A stretch of DNA of 64,000 nt from NCBI RefSeq assembly GCF_014207655.1, contig NZ_JACHHJ010000001.1, positions 1,240,001-1,304,000 on the forward strand, written 5' to 3'. Shown piece by piece: positions 46,052-56,169 of this stretch (its first letter is position 1; every line of letters begins with the position of its first letter). The notes under the pieces are model-generated. The model saw nothing but the letters and a program-made list of their open reading frames with translations, was not told the origin of the DNA and searched no databases. Source of the DNA: Geomicrobium halophilum (GTDB taxonomy: Bacteria > Bacillota > Bacilli > Bacillales > Marinococcaceae). The translations under genes were made by a program, and so were the position numbers.

Positions 46052-46782
46052 CGTTCATTTTCTTCAAATTCCTGAATCCACTCTTTTTCCTGCTGATTCA
46101 AAATACGTTCTTGGAGTAAATCGGGACGCCGAATCCACGTACGACGCAACGATTCCTTTCTTCTCCATTCCTCAATATGAGCATGATTTCCGGATAACAG
46201 AACCTCGGGCACTTCCATACCCCGGAAGACAGCAGGGCGTGTATAGTGAGGGTGCTCCAGCAAGCCTGTTGTAAACGAATCCTCGTGTGCAGACGTATGA
46301 TTCCCAAGTACATCCGGCAACAAACGGATGACGCTATCCGCAACGATCATCGATGCAAGTTCACCGCCCGTTAGGACATAATCCCCAATGGAGATTTCAT
46401 CAGTGACTGCAGTACGCACCCGTTCATCATAGCCTTCATAGTGCCCGCATACGAAAACCAGATGCTCTTCTTTTGCGAGGGACTCGGCTTTCTGTTGGGT
46501 AAAGGGAGCGCCTTGAGGAGAAAGCATGATGACGCGGGAGTGGCTCCGCTCTTTTCTTTTTACATCTTCAATCGCATCAAACAGCGGTTGTGCGCGTAAA
46601 ACCATTCCAGCACCGCCCCCGTAAGGGTAATCATCCACCTTATAGTGTTTATTGTCGGAATAGCTCCGAAAATCAATCACCTCATAGTTGACAGCACTTT
46701 TATCAGATGCTTGCTTCCAAATCGAGGAAGATATGACTCCGCTGAACATGTCAGGAAATAGAGTTAGAAAATTGATCTTCAT
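46045..46782 (-). CDS. trmD: tRNA (guanine-N1)-methyltransferase TrmD
   Basis: Makes m1G37 in tRNAs and prevents frameshifting. Trefoil-knot SAM-binding motifs: [11 protein letters not shown] at residues 3-13, [11 protein letters not shown] near 53-63, [14 protein letters not shown] near 109-122 and [13 protein letters not shown] near 132-144. 245 residues. It overlaps the rimM stop by four bases, so the two genes are translationally coupled. Confidence 0.97.
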   Translation of the reverse strand: MKINFLTLFPDMFSGVISSSIWKQASDKSAVNYEVIDFRSYSDNKHYKVDDYPYGGGAGMVLRAQPLFDAIEDVKRKERSHSRVIMLSPQGAPFTQQKAESLAKEEHLVFVCGHYEGYDERVRTAVTDEISIGDYVLTGGELASMIVADSVIRLLPDVLGNHTSAHEDSFTTGLLEHPHYTRPAVFRGMEVPEVLLSGNHAHIEEWRRKESLRRTWIRRPDLLQERILNQQEKEWIQEFEENERC

Positions 46783-47312
46783 TCATCTAACAACCCTTCC
46801 AACAAATGAACCGTTACGAGCTGATTTTCAACGTCTACTGATTGTACTACCTCTGATATATAAGGAAGCAATAGATCCTTTGCATGGCCATGTCTTCGGA
46901 CGACCCATACATCATTTGCTCCCGGTGTTAATATTTCACGAATGGTTCCGAGTGCTTCACCCTCATAGGTATAAACGTCCATACCTATAATTTCACTGTA
47001 GTAAAATTCGTTTTCATGCAATGTTTCACGCATGGATTCATGGACTTCGAGACTTGCCTCTTTTAATTTTTCTGCAACCGTTCGTGATTCATACCCTTTA
47101 AAAATAAGTAAATGAAATTGTTTATGCAATCGATGGCCCCGGATTTCAAGCATTTCCGTTTCACCATTTTTTTTCACGGCTCTTAATTCTGAACCGAGCG
47201 CAAAACGCTCATCCGGAAAATCTGTTGTAGCCATTACACGAACTTCTCCATTAACGCCATGTGTATTTACAATTTTTCCAACATGATAATAATTAGTGTT
47301 GGAGGCTGTCAT
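46779..47312 (-). CDS. rimM: Ribosome maturation factor RimM
   Basis: Assists 16S rRNA 3'-domain and S19/S13 assembly. N-terminal RimM domain [21 protein letters not shown] near residues 8-28 and C-terminal PRC barrel [23 protein letters not shown] near 101-123, [18 protein letters not shown] near 133-150. The ATG at 47312 (MTASNTNYY) follows AAGGAGAAG; the longer frame to 47372 lies inside ylqD and is rejected. 177 residues. Confidence 0.95.
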   Translation of the reverse strand: MTASNTNYYHVGKIVNTHGVNGEVRVMATTDFPDERFALGSELRAVKKNGETEMLEIRGHRLHKQFHLLIFKGYESRTVAEKLKEASLEVHESMRETLHENEFYYSEIIGMDVYTYEGEALGTIREILTPGANDVWVVRRHGHAKDLLLPYISEVVQSVDVENQLVTVHLLEGLLDE

Positions 47313-47721
47313 CCTCGTCTTCTCCTTTAGAACGAATTTCGCGAACAACGCCATCTTCGATAATAATTTCATCTTCTAAACGGTGAGAAGCCCAACGGTC
47401 TCCCACTTGAACATCTGCGAATCTTTTGACGGTTTCAGCCGTGACTAGTGACCCCGACGGCAGTGATTTTACTTTACTTTCCCTAAAGTTTAAGCTTTCC
47501 AATCGTTGTTTACGCTTGTTGATTTCACCAGTATATTTACTCTCTACAAGGTTTTTATTCCGAGAGTCTGATTGCTCTTTCAGCTGTTTTTGATACTGGA
47601 AGCGCAATTGTTCCGTTTCCGTTTGCAATCGTTCTTTTTCCGAGGCCATTTTGTTTAACAGTTTCTCACGATAATCTTCGGTAAGGACGTGGCGGACAAG
47701 TACTTTTTTTTCAATTCTCAT
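47293..47721 (-). CDS. ylqD: YlqD family protein
   Basis: Member of the YlqD family, of unknown function, always between khpA and rimM in bacilli. 142 residues. A strongly charged coiled coil runs from about 15 to 85 (MASEKERLQTETEQLRFQYQ). The C-terminal part, VQVGDRWASHRLEDEIIIEDGVVREI (about 105-130), looks like a small beta domain. No membrane or metal motif. The 3' end overlaps the rimM start by 20 bp. Confidence 0.85.
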   Translation of the reverse strand: MRIEKKVLVRHVLTEDYREKLLNKMASEKERLQTETEQLRFQYQKQLKEQSDSRNKNLVESKYTGEINKRKQRLESLNFRESKVKSLPSGSLVTAETVKRFADVQVGDRWASHRLEDEIIIEDGVVREIRSKGEDEDDSLQH

Positions 47722-47757
47722 TTATTCACCTCATTTTTGAGTACAAAAGGAGAAGTA

Positions 47758-47787
47758 TCAAAAAAGGAAGGGAAAGTCTCCCTTCCC
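47758..47787 (-). terminator. Intrinsic terminator after khpA
   Basis: GGAAGGG pairs with CCCTTCC around a 7-nt loop, followed on the minus strand by TTTTTTGATA, just after the khpA stop. Confidence 0.8.
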
Positions 47788-47796
47788 GCATATGAA

Positions 47797-48027
47797 TTAA
47801 TCAGCAATATTGAGCCGGATTTTTCCCCGATCTTTACTCGCAGCTGTTAGTACGGCCCGGATGGCGCTCGCGATCTTTCCATTCTTACCGATGACTTTTC
47901 CCACATCATCCTTATGAGCCGACAAAGTAATAACGGTGACACCGTCGACTTCTTCCTCAGTCACATTTATCTCCTCAGGATAGTCTACTAGCGCTCGGGC
48001 AATGGTTAAAACGAGTTCTTTTTGCAT
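47797..48027 (-). CDS. khpA: KH-domain RNA-binding protein KhpA (YlqC)
   Basis: Small KH protein that, with KhpB, binds RNA and affects cell division and elongation in Gram-positives. 76 residues, essentially one KH domain, with the GxxG loop in VGKVIGKNGKIASAIR near residues 42-57. It lies between rpsP and ylqD as in B. subtilis and overlaps no gene. A terminator follows it. Confidence 0.94.
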   Translation of the reverse strand: MQKELVLTIARALVDYPEEINVTEEEVDGVTVITLSAHKDDVGKVIGKNGKIASAIRAVLTAASKDRGKIRLNIAD

Positions 48028-48035
48028 CGCTGCCC

Positions 48036-48308
48036 CTACTTGCCGTTTTTAGCTTCATGGACTTTAGTCATAATTCCCCGGTTCGAGAATAGACTGCGTA
48101 CCGTATCAGATGGCTTCGCGCCTTCAAGCATCCATTTGACCGCTTGCTCTTCATCTACACTAAATTCCGTTGGTTCAGCAATTGGGTTATACGTTCCAAT
48201 TTCTTCAATGAAACGTCCGTCTCTTGGTGCACCCGTTTCTGCGACAACAACACGATAGAAAGGCTTTTTCTTGGAGCCCATTCTTTTTAAGCGAATTTTT
48301 GTAGCCAT
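48036..48308 (-). CDS. rpsP: 30S ribosomal protein S16
   Basis: Small-subunit assembly protein. N-terminal [24 protein letters not shown] at residues 1-24, then [13 protein letters not shown] near 30-42 and [19 protein letters not shown] near 59-77. 90 residues from the ATG at 48308; the five-codon extension upstream lies in the ribosome binding site region. It is followed at 8 bp by khpA. Confidence 0.97.
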   Translation of the reverse strand: MATKIRLKRMGSKKKPFYRVVVAETGAPRDGRFIEEIGTYNPIAEPTEFSVDEEQAVKWMLEGAKPSDTVRSLFSNRGIMTKVHEAKNGK

Positions 48309-48436
48309 TTTCCATTCCTCCATATTGTTTTATATTCAGGATTTGTACAGTTTTGTTTTGCACATTAGCCTATTATAAAGAAGTTGCTTTTACGTGTAAA
48401 GGGTTTTTCCTTTAAACCATAATCATGAATCTTACT

Positions 48437-49792
48437 TTAGCGCATGAATGGCAGCTGCATGCCGCCTTTTCCTTTCCCTTTCTTTTTCCCGTTCATCGAA
48501 GACATCTGCTTCATCATTTTTTTCATGTCTTCAAATTGCTTGAGCAGTTTGTTTACATCTTGCACAGTAGTACCGCTTCCTTTTGCAATTCGCCGCTTGC
48601 GGCTTGCATTCATCAATTTCGGATCCTGTTTTTCAGCTTTCGTCATCGAACGAACGATGGCTTCCACGCGACCGATCTGACTTTCATCGACTTGCATGTT
48701 TTTTAAGCCTTTCATCTTTCCGGCACCTGGAATCATGCCAAGAATGTCTTCAAGGGGACCCATACTTTTGACTTGCTCTAGTTGCTCCAGAAAATCATCA
48801 AAGGAAATATCGGCATTACGCATTTTCTTTTCTAATTCCTTAGCCCGCTCTTCATCAACATTGGTCTGTGCTTTCTCAATGAGGGAAAGAACGTCTCCCA
48901 TTCCGAGAATACGAGAGGCCATTCGTTCAGGGTGAAACGTCTCGAGCTGGTCAATTTTCTCACCCATTCCTGCAAACTTAATCGGTTTCTCGGTCACAGC
49001 ACGAATCGAGAGTGCCGCCCCACCGCGAGTATCACCGTCCAACTTCGTCAGCACGACGCCAGAAATCGATAATTGCTCGTTAAAATGTTCAGCTACATTC
49101 ACCGCATCCTGACCGGTCATCGCGTCGACGACAAGAAGGACTTCATCCGGCTGAACTGCATCTTTCATTCCCTGTAATTCTTCCATCAGCGTCTCATCTA
49201 CATGAAGACGTCCTGCCGTATCCAAAAGCACATAGTCATGATTTTCTGCTTTTGCCTGCTCAACCCCTTCGCGCACAATATCGACGGGGTTTGCTTCTGT
49301 ACCCTGGGAATACACCGGCATATTCAACTGTTTGCCGAGCGTATTCAATTGGTCAATGGCCGCCGGCCGATATACGTCGGCAGCGACAAGCATCGGGTTG
49401 CGGTTTTTTTCCTTACGTAGATAATTGGCAAGCTTCGCAGCGGTGGTTGTTTTCCCAGAGCCTTGCAAGCCAACCATCATAATAACAGTGGGGGGTTTTT
49501 CAGCTTGTTCAAGCTTACTTTCTTCTCTACCCATTAAGTCCGTCAGTTCTTCATTGACGACTTTGATGACTTGCTGGCCAGGGGTTAAGCTTTTCATGAC
49601 CTCTTGACCTACTGCCCGTTCTTTTACACGGTTGACAAATTGTTTAACGACCTTAAAGTTCACATCGGCCTCTAATAACGCTAAGCGGACTTCCCGGGCC
49701 ATCGTTTTTACATCCGCTTCACTAACCTTTCCCTTGCCTTTGATCTTTGACATTGTCTCTTGCAATCGTTCTGCTAAACCTTCAAAGGCCAT
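48437..49792 (-). CDS. ffh: Signal recognition particle GTPase Ffh
   Basis: Protein subunit of SRP; delivers nascent membrane proteins to FtsY. N domain (about residues 1-85), G domain with P-loop VGLQGSGKTTTAAKLA near 107-122, DVYRPAAIDQL near 139-149, DTAGR near 190-194 and TKLDGDTRGGAALSI near 248-262. The M domain is at about 295-451, Met-rich, with a tail of charged G-K-K repeats ending QLPFMR. Full length at 451 residues. Confidence 0.97.
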   Translation of the reverse strand: MAFEGLAERLQETMSKIKGKGKVSEADVKTMAREVRLALLEADVNFKVVKQFVNRVKERAVGQEVMKSLTPGQQVIKVVNEELTDLMGREESKLEQAEKPPTVIMMVGLQGSGKTTTAAKLANYLRKEKNRNPMLVAADVYRPAAIDQLNTLGKQLNMPVYSQGTEANPVDIVREGVEQAKAENHDYVLLDTAGRLHVDETLMEELQGMKDAVQPDEVLLVVDAMTGQDAVNVAEHFNEQLSISGVVLTKLDGDTRGGAALSIRAVTEKPIKFAGMGEKIDQLETFHPERMASRILGMGDVLSLIEKAQTNVDEERAKELEKKMRNADISFDDFLEQLEQVKSMGPLEDILGMIPGAGKMKGLKNMQVDESQIGRVEAIVRSMTKAEKQDPKLMNASRKRRIAKGSGTTVQDVNKLLKQFEDMKKMMKQMSSMNGKKKGKGKGGMQLPFMR

Positions 49793-49803
49793 TTGTCTGC
49801 CCC

Positions 49804-50124
49804 CTATTCTTCGGATTGTTCCAATTCCTCAATGATGGAAAGGAGTGGTTCTGACCCAGCTTCTTGACGCAGTTCTTTATACAGCCGCTGACGCCAGCGA
49901 TAGCGGTGATACAACAACAACTTTTCTTCATACTCCTCCAGCATTAACTCGCTTCGGCGGATGTTATCATATACCGCCTGGCGACTGACAGCAAAGCTCT
50001 CGGAGATTTCCCCGAGAGAGTAGTCATCAGAATAGTAAAGCTGTAAATAGTTTCGTTGTTTATCGGTTAAAAGAGGGTGATAAAAATCAAAGAGCGCATT
50101 CATCCGCATCGTTTTCTCTAGCAA
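49804..50124 (-). CDS. ylxM: SRP-associated HTH protein YlxM
   Basis: Small helix-turn-helix protein that stabilises SRP in Gram-positives. [21 protein letters not shown] near residues 3-23, then the [25 protein letters not shown] near 35-56 and a C-terminal coiled coil. A TTG at 50124 after GGGTGG gives a 106-residue protein beginning as in B. subtilis (LLEKT); the upstream frame to 50175 has no site. The start is an inference. Confidence 0.85.
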   Translation of the reverse strand: MLEKTMRMNALFDFYHPLLTDKQRNYLQLYYSDDYSLGEISESFAVSRQAVYDNIRRSELMLEEYEEKLLLYHRYRWRQRLYKELRQEAGSEPLLSIIEELEQSEE

Positions 50125-50217
50125 TGGTTCCACCCTAACTGTTAAGTCTATTACCTTTACAAGACAAGCATACAAGGAAGCTCTAGAGGTGTCAAGGCGC
50201 CCGACGGTTAAAGCCTC

Positions 50218-51213
50218 TTACTCAGCTTTATGATCACCAGCTTCCACCAGTTCTTGGAATAACCCATAAGTAAACTGCTCAGCGTCAAACGGTTGAAGGT
50301 CATCGAGTCCTTCTCCCAATCCAACAAATTTAACCGGGATATTAAGCTCATTACGAATCGCGAGCACAATCCCGCCTTTTGCCGTTCCATCAAGTTTTGT
50401 TAGTGCGATACCGGAAACATCCGTGAGCTCTTTAAAGGTCTTTGCCTGTGTCATTGCATTTTGGCCGGTTGTCGCATCGAGAACGAGCAACACTTCATGG
50501 GGTGCTGACGGCACTTCCCGGCTGATCACCCTCTTTACCTTTTCTAATTCCTTCATTAAATTCACTTTATTTTGCAAGCGTCCAGCTGTATCACAAAGCA
50601 GTACATCGGCCTTTTTAGATCGCGCAGACTGGATAGCATCATACATTACCGCGGCCGGATCCGACCCCTCTGCTTGTTTAATGACATTGACACCGACACG
50701 CTCTCCCCAAACGGCCAGTTGTTCAATAGCTCCTGCTCGGAAAGTGTCACCAGCTGCCAACACGACATTTTTGTTCTCAGATTTAAATTGATGGGCCAAC
50801 TTTCCGATCGTCGTTGTTTTCCCAACGCCATTCACCCCAACGAATAGAATGACCGTCATTCCCTCATCGTTCATATTCAGTTCATAATCTTCACCGCTAT
50901 AATCGAGCTTAGCAACCAATTTTTCACTAATGACGGGGAGCACATCTTTAGGCGCTTTCACATTTTGACGCTTCACTTCTGTACGGAGTTCCTCCGTCAA
51001 TTCCATAACGGTATGGACCCCTACATCAGCAGAAATCAATAGTTCTTCTAATTCCTCGAAAAAATCTTCATCCACGGTTCGATACCTTGCCGCCAAGTCA
51101 TTCATTTTCTCCGCAAACGAGCTACGTGTTTTTTCTAAGCCATCTTTAAACTTGGACGTAACTGTATCGGTTTGAGCTGTTACCCGATCTTTTAATTTCT
51201 TGAAAAAGTTCAT
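50218..51213 (-). CDS. ftsY: SRP receptor GTPase FtsY
   Basis: Membrane-associated receptor for the SRP. Short basic N-terminus (MNFFKKLKDRVTAQTD) in place of the long acidic A domain of enterics, N domain about 20-95, then the G domain: P-loop FVGVNGVGKTTTIGKLA near residues 119-135, DTFRAGAIEQL near 151-161, DTAGR near 203-207 and TKLDGTAKGG near 266-275. 331 residues. It lies 33 bp after smc. Confidence 0.97.
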   Translation of the reverse strand: MNFFKKLKDRVTAQTDTVTSKFKDGLEKTRSSFAEKMNDLAARYRTVDEDFFEELEELLISADVGVHTVMELTEELRTEVKRQNVKAPKDVLPVISEKLVAKLDYSGEDYELNMNDEGMTVILFVGVNGVGKTTTIGKLAHQFKSENKNVVLAAGDTFRAGAIEQLAVWGERVGVNVIKQAEGSDPAAVMYDAIQSARSKKADVLLCDTAGRLQNKVNLMKELEKVKRVISREVPSAPHEVLLVLDATTGQNAMTQAKTFKELTDVSGIALTKLDGTAKGGIVLAIRNELNIPVKFVGLGEGLDDLQPFDAEQFTYGLFQELVEAGDHKAE

Positions 51214-51246
51214 TCAGTATCGTCCCCTCTAATGTATACATATAGA

Positions 51247-54200
51247 CTACCCACCGGTTTCCAGTGCCTCAGTTTCTGGATTATGGGTATAGTGGGCATA
51301 TTCTTCTAGCTTCACAGACACAAGACGGGATACTCCCGATTCCTCCATTGTCACTCCGTATAAAATATCGCTTGCCGTCATCGTCCCTTTCCGATGTGTA
51401 ATTACAATGAACTGCGTGCTATGGCTAAACGTTTGTAAATAATTTGCAAAGCGTGCCACATTCGCTTCATCCAGGGAAGCTTCTACTTCATCAAGAACGC
51501 AAAACGGTACCGGACGCACATTCAGGATCGCGAATAAGAGAGCAATCGCGGTGAGCGACTTTTCCCCGCCTGAAAGAAGCGTGAGGGATTGTCGTTTCTT
51601 GCCGGGAGGGCGGGCATAAATCTCAATCCCCGATTCCAATAGATCATCAGGATCATCCAAAAGCAGGTCCGCGTCTCCCCCGCCAAACATGGCCGTAAAC
51701 GTTTCTTTAAAATGTGTGCGGATCAACGCAAATGTTTCCCGAAACTTACGGGTCATTTCTTCATCCATTTCTTGTATCGCTTCTACGAGTGTATCTTTGC
51801 CTGCATGAAGGTCTTCTTGCTGTTCTGTTAAAAATTGGTATCGTTCGGATATCCGCTCGTAATCATCAATGGCACCAAGGTTTACACTTCCGAGTTCATC
51901 TATACTTTTTTGCACCAGCTTAAGGCGCTTACGCGCTTCTTCCACGGTTCCTTCGAGTGAGGATCGCTCTTTTGCAGCTTCAAAACTAATCGAATACTCC
52001 GATTGCAGGCGCTCAAGCAATTGATCTAACTCCATATCCAGGCGATTTTGTAATAGTTGAGCGTTATAACGCTTTTCCTCTGTATCGGCCATACGCTTTT
52101 CGAGGATAGAAAGCCGGTGTTCTTTCGTTTCAATCACTTTTTGTTGTTTTTCACGTTCATCTTTTAAGGAAGATACCTGCTTTTCAAGGTTTATTTTACG
52201 ATTCTGCAACTGTTCAATTTTTTCATCCAGCGTGTGAGAACCTCCTGCCACTTCTTGCAGTCGCTCTTGTAAACTTTCTCGTTCTTTCCGCGCCGATTCC
52301 AAATCTTTTTGCTGTTGGGCAACCTCGTTTTGTAGACGCTCAACGGTTTGCTTCTGACTGTCGAGTTGTTCTTTCTTCGTAGCCCTTTGAATCCGCAACT
52401 GGGTGAACTTTTCCTGAAGGGCTTGTTCAGATTCAACTTGTTCTTCTTTTTCCTTTTCCTTGGTATTTATTTTTGACTGTACATGATCAATTTCTTCTGC
52501 CTCGCTGGCTGCTTTTTGCTCAAGTTCGTGGTACTGATCCTCCCACTGTTGTTGCTCCGTTTCAAGCGCTTGCTTCTCTTTCATGTATAGGGAGAGTTCT
52601 GAGTCAATTTTACTCGCCTGGGCATTGCTTTGAACGAGCGTTTGTTTGGCATCTGTTAACCGGGCCCGAACATCCTCCACAGCTTGCCGGTGATCTTTAA
52701 CTTCTTGTTCGGTTTGATCTACCTTCTGCTTTACTGCCGCCACTTCTTGCTCGAGCCAAGTATTCTCGTTTTCGAGTTGCTTTTGTTTATTTTCCAGTTC
52801 CTCTTGTTCCCGTTGGCGGCTTAATAGTTCAAGCCCTTTTCGTTTATCACTGCCACCTGTCATTGATCCTCCAGGATTGATAATTTCGCCATCAAGCGTA
52901 ACGATCCGGTTCCGGTATTGAGTGATCTTAGCTAATTGATTCCCGTACTTTAGATTCTCAGCAATAATCACGTGACCAAGCAGATTAGCTATGACATTAG
53001 AAAAACGTTCATCAACAGTAACAACCGTAGAGGCGGGACCGCAATAGCCCTCCTCGCCACGCAAACGTTCTTGGACAGATGGATTTAAAAAGCGAGGTTT
53101 CATGACGGTACGAGGTAAAAATGTGGCGCGTCCCTGCTTGTTCATTTTCAAAAATTGAATGGCTTGGCGCCCATCATGTTCAGCTTCCACAATTACATGC
53201 TGCATCGCTGCCCCGAGCGCTGTTTCCACTGCTTTTTCATATTGTTTTTCCGTTGAAATCAGTGAAGCTACAGCACCATGAATACCTGATAATTTACTTG
53301 CTTTAGCAGCTTGCAGTACAGCTTTTACACCTTGATAAAAACCGGCATGTTCATTTTCCATCCGATTTAACAACTGTAAACGAGCGCGTGTATCTTCAAA
53401 GTTACGATAACCGTTATACAATTTCTGCTCAACTTGTTGTTTTTCGGCTTGCACTTCAGAAAAACGTGTTTTGGATCTTTCGTAAGCCTCATTTTCTGAT
53501 TGCAATTGGCTTTTTAGATCTTCATATTCTTGCTTCGCTTTTTCTTCTTTTTTGACTTGATCGTTCAGCCGGTTTTGATTGCCTTCATTCTCAGCAATCA
53601 AACGTTCCAACCTTCCTTTGATCCTTTGCGATTGCTCTTTCGTATAACGCATTTCATTATTACTCGCTGCCTGAGCATTCAAAAGATCAATGTATGTCCC
53701 CTTCAGTGTTTCTAGCTCTTCTTCTACATCCGTTTTCGTTTTACTCATATTTTTTTCTAGATCCTGAAGTTGCTCTTTAATTCGCTTTTCAGCATCTGAA
53801 GTAGACTGCAAGGTTTCTGCTTCATGATCCAGCTGTCTGCTTTTTTCTTCCCACGTATGCTGGAGGTCGCGAATCCTTCTTTCCAATTCGTCTAACCGCT
53901 CATGGGCATTGCTTCCTCGCTCAGCCATGAGGTTTCGGTGTCCTTCCTGCTGTTGCAGGGTTTCACTTGTTTCGAGTAACTGAGCTTGCATGGATTCTAG
54001 CCTTGTTTCCAAACGGGCCAAGGCTTCTTTTTCCTGGCCAAGGTCTTGTTGTTCATCGTCCAACTCTTTTTTTTTGCCTTTCAGATCCTGCTCAATTTCA
54101 ACAAGCGACTGGTTCCCCTCTTCCCATGCAGCATGTTTTTCTCCAATATCATGACTGAGGATCGCTATATCTAAACGTTCAAATTCCTCCTGATGTTGTA

Positions 54201-54846
54201 AATATTCTTTAGCGGTGGAAGCTTGCCGCTCTAACGGTGCCAATTGTTCCCCCAGCTCGTGTAATATGTCTTGAACCCGGTTGAGATTGTCCATCGTCTC
54301 ATGTAGTTTCTTTTCCGATTCTTGTTTCCGTGATTTATATTTCAGCACGCCTGCAGCGTCTTCAAACATCGCTCTTCGATCTTCAGGTTTCGATGACAAA
54401 ACCTGCTCAACTTCCCCTTGCCCGATCATGGAATACGCTTCTTTTCCTAAACCGGAGTCAATAAGCAGATCAACGATGTCTTTTCTTCTGCATGCTTTTC
54501 GATTTATAAAATATTCACTTTCACCTGTGCGATATAAACGACGGGTCAAGCTGATTTCACTATACTCACTTGCCATATAACCGTCTTCGTTATCAAGAAT
54601 GAGCGATACTTCAGCAATGTTCACTTTCTTTCTTGAATCGCTCCCAGCAAAAATGACATCTTCCATTTTTGCTCCCCGTAGTTTTTTTGCAGACTGTTCT
54701 CCTAGAACCCATCGAATACCATCCGAAACGTTGCTTTTTCCACTTCCGTTTGGGCCTACAATCGAAGTAACCCCTTTATGAAAGTCAACTTCCAAAGGAG
54801 CTGCAAATGATTTGAATCCAGTCACTTCCAGGCGTTTTAAATACAT
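51247..54846 (-). CDS. smc: Chromosome segregation ATPase Smc
   Basis: Coiled-coil ATPase that, with ScpA and ScpB, organises and segregates the chromosome. P-loop GPNGSGKSN near residues 32-40; two long coiled coils (about 165-500 and 670-1030); hinge at about 510-665, including FYQGVKAVLQAAKAS and FLPRTVMKPRF; C-terminal head with LLSGGEKSLTAIALLFA near 1105-1121 and Walker B FCVLDEVEASLDE near 1130-1142. Full length at 1199 residues. The ATG follows GGGGGCGC. Confidence 0.98.
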   Translation of the reverse strand: MYLKRLEVTGFKSFAAPLEVDFHKGVTSIVGPNGSGKSNVSDGIRWVLGEQSAKKLRGAKMEDVIFAGSDSRKKVNIAEVSLILDNEDGYMASEYSEISLTRRLYRTGESEYFINRKACRRKDIVDLLIDSGLGKEAYSMIGQGEVEQVLSSKPEDRRAMFEDAAGVLKYKSRKQESEKKLHETMDNLNRVQDILHELGEQLAPLERQASTAKEYLQHQEEFERLDIAILSHDIGEKHAAWEEGNQSLVEIEQDLKGKKKELDDEQQDLGQEKEALARLETRLESMQAQLLETSETLQQQEGHRNLMAERGSNAHERLDELERRIRDLQHTWEEKSRQLDHEAETLQSTSDAEKRIKEQLQDLEKNMSKTKTDVEEELETLKGTYIDLLNAQAASNNEMRYTKEQSQRIKGRLERLIAENEGNQNRLNDQVKKEEKAKQEYEDLKSQLQSENEAYERSKTRFSEVQAEKQQVEQKLYNGYRNFEDTRARLQLLNRMENEHAGFYQGVKAVLQAAKASKLSGIHGAVASLISTEKQYEKAVETALGAAMQHVIVEAEHDGRQAIQFLKMNKQGRATFLPRTVMKPRFLNPSVQERLRGEEGYCGPASTVVTVDERFSNVIANLLGHVIIAENLKYGNQLAKITQYRNRIVTLDGEIINPGGSMTGGSDKRKGLELLSRQREQEELENKQKQLENENTWLEQEVAAVKQKVDQTEQEVKDHRQAVEDVRARLTDAKQTLVQSNAQASKIDSELSLYMKEKQALETEQQQWEDQYHELEQKAASEAEEIDHVQSKINTKEKEKEEQVESEQALQEKFTQLRIQRATKKEQLDSQKQTVERLQNEVAQQQKDLESARKERESLQERLQEVAGGSHTLDEKIEQLQNRKINLEKQVSSLKDEREKQQKVIETKEHRLSILEKRMADTEEKRYNAQLLQNRLDMELDQLLERLQSEYSISFEAAKERSSLEGTVEEARKRLKLVQKSIDELGSVNLGAIDDYERISERYQFLTEQQEDLHAGKDTLVEAIQEMDEEMTRKFRETFALIRTHFKETFTAMFGGGDADLLLDDPDDLLESGIEIYARPPGKKRQSLTLLSGGEKSLTAIALLFAILNVRPVPFCVLDEVEASLDEANVARFANYLQTFSHSTQFIVITHRKGTMTASDILYGVTMEESGVSRLVSVKLEEYAHYTHNPETEALETGG

Positions 54847-54964
54847 AGGCGCCCCCTAACTACAAATGCTACAATCACTTTTCATCTTTTTCACCAGGTC
54901 ACAACCCACGATGCCCTCAACCGGGCATTTCTCCCGAATAATTTAAACAACTTTATACAATACC

Positions 54965-54993
54965 TTTTCAAACATGCTAAACCCTTTTACAAT
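54965..54993 (+). promoter_or_regulatory. Possible promoter of the yfkK-like gene
   Basis: TTTTCA, 17 bp and TACAAT, 25 bases before the start codon. The -35 is a weak match. Confidence 0.45.
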
Positions 54994-55017
54994 AGAGGGT
55001 AGAAAAGGAGGTCCCCA

Positions 55018-55248
55018 ATGAACCTTAACGAAGCAACAGGAGAAAATCTAAATTACATTTTTAGTAAACTGCAGGAACGATTACAAGTCGTCAACACAGC
55101 CATTCTCGATCCGGACAATTACAACATCCAACAATATGATGATATCAAGGAAATCTATGATTACGTCGAAGGAAATGACAATATCAGTGTAAAAGAAATG
55201 GATGCACTCGTCTCAGAATTAGGACGGATTAAAACCCAAAGTTCATAA
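55018..55248 (+). CDS. YfkK-like DUF1128 (UPF0435) protein
   Basis: The only plus-strand gene in the window. 76 residues; NYIFSKLQERLQVVNTAILDPDNYNIQQYDDIKEIYDYV (about residues 12-50) and ISVKEMDALVSELGRIK (about 56-72) match the DUF1128/UPF0435 family (B. subtilis YfkK), of unknown function. It is acidic and helical. AAAGGAGGTCCCCA precedes the ATG and a convergent terminator follows. It lies between smc and rnc, which are adjacent in B. subtilis, where yfkK is elsewhere. Confidence 0.85.
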   Translation: MNLNEATGENLNYIFSKLQERLQVVNTAILDPDNYNIQQYDDIKEIYDYVEGNDNISVKEMDALVSELGRIKTQSS

Positions 55249-55290
55249 TCTGTATGAAATATCGTCTATGTTTTATATTCCTCAAACAAA

Positions 55291-55319
55291 CCCCTGTGTC
55301 CCATGACACGGGGGTTTTT
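55291..55319. terminator. Bidirectional terminator between yfkK-like gene and rnc
   Basis: CCCCTGTGTC pairs with GACACGGGGG (one G-U) around a CCAT loop. TTTTT follows on the plus strand and TTTGTTTG on the minus strand, so it can end both the plus-strand gene and rnc. Confidence 0.85.
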
Positions 55320-55324
55320 CATCA

Positions 55325-56089
55325 TTATTCCCTGACCTCTTCAGCACTTAAGCGCATAAGCGCATTTTGTGCCGCATGTTGTTCCGCTGCTTTTTTCGTC
55401 TTTCCTGATCCTTCCCCTTGATGATCTCCTCCCACAAAGACACGGGCAATAAATTCCCGGCTATGAGCTGGCCCTTGTTCAGATGCAATCTCGTACGTAA
55501 TTGCTCCTGAAAAGAATCGTTGTACAAACTCTTGTAACTGGCTTTTAAAATCCATCACATCCGTATAACTGCCGTTTTCAATTTTACGATAGACGGTATC
55601 TTCGAGAAATGAATGCACAGCATCCATCCCTTGATCAAGGTAAAGCGCACCCACGAAAGCTTCAAACACATCCGCAAGCATACTCGGTCGTTTTCGACCA
55701 CCTGTCTTATCTTCCCCTTTCCCAAGAAAGATTAAGGGGCCGAAATCGTATTGATGAGCAAGATCAGCTAATGAAGGTTCACATACGACCGCTGCGCGCA
55801 ATTTCGTCATTTGCCCTTCTTGCATCGCCTGAAAGCGTCTGAAAAGATATTGAGAAACCGATAATTCCAAAACAGCGTCTCCTAAAAATTCAAGACGCTC
55901 ATTATCCTTGTAATCACGGTGCCTCTTTTCATTGACATATGATGAGTGGGTAAAAGCCTGATACAACAGTTGATCATCAGTAAAATGTAATTGAAATCTA
56001 TTTAATAACGTTCTAAACTTCTGTACATGATCTTTATCTACGTGTAATCTCTTATTACGTCCTTGACGATATTCTTGAGATGGTTTCAT
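55325..56089 (-). CDS. rnc: Ribonuclease III
   Basis: Double-strand RNA endonuclease for rRNA and mRNA processing. Signature [15 protein letters not shown] near residues 63-77, with the acidic active site there and in [21 protein letters not shown] near 133-153; C-terminal double-stranded RNA-binding domain (about 180-250) ending [18 protein letters not shown]. 254 residues. It lies between acpP and, across the inserted yfkK-like gene, smc. Confidence 0.97.
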   Translation of the reverse strand: MKPSQEYRQGRNKRLHVDKDHVQKFRTLLNRFQLHFTDDQLLYQAFTHSSYVNEKRHRDYKDNERLEFLGDAVLELSVSQYLFRRFQAMQEGQMTKLRAAVVCEPSLADLAHQYDFGPLIFLGKGEDKTGGRKRPSMLADVFEAFVGALYLDQGMDAVHSFLEDTVYRKIENGSYTDVMDFKSQLQEFVQRFFSGAITYEIASEQGPAHSREFIARVFVGGDHQGEGSGKTKKAAEQHAAQNALMRLSAEEVRE

Positions 56090-56169
56090 TATTTACACCC
56101 CATAGTACTGACCCTTTTTTCTGTAATGAGCAAAGCAAGCTTCACGAGGGAAGCTTGCTGCAACTTTCT

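Noticed and set aside
46098-46343. 81-codon minus-strand frame inside trmD
   Set aside because: Out-of-frame shadow of trmD, a clearly conserved gene.
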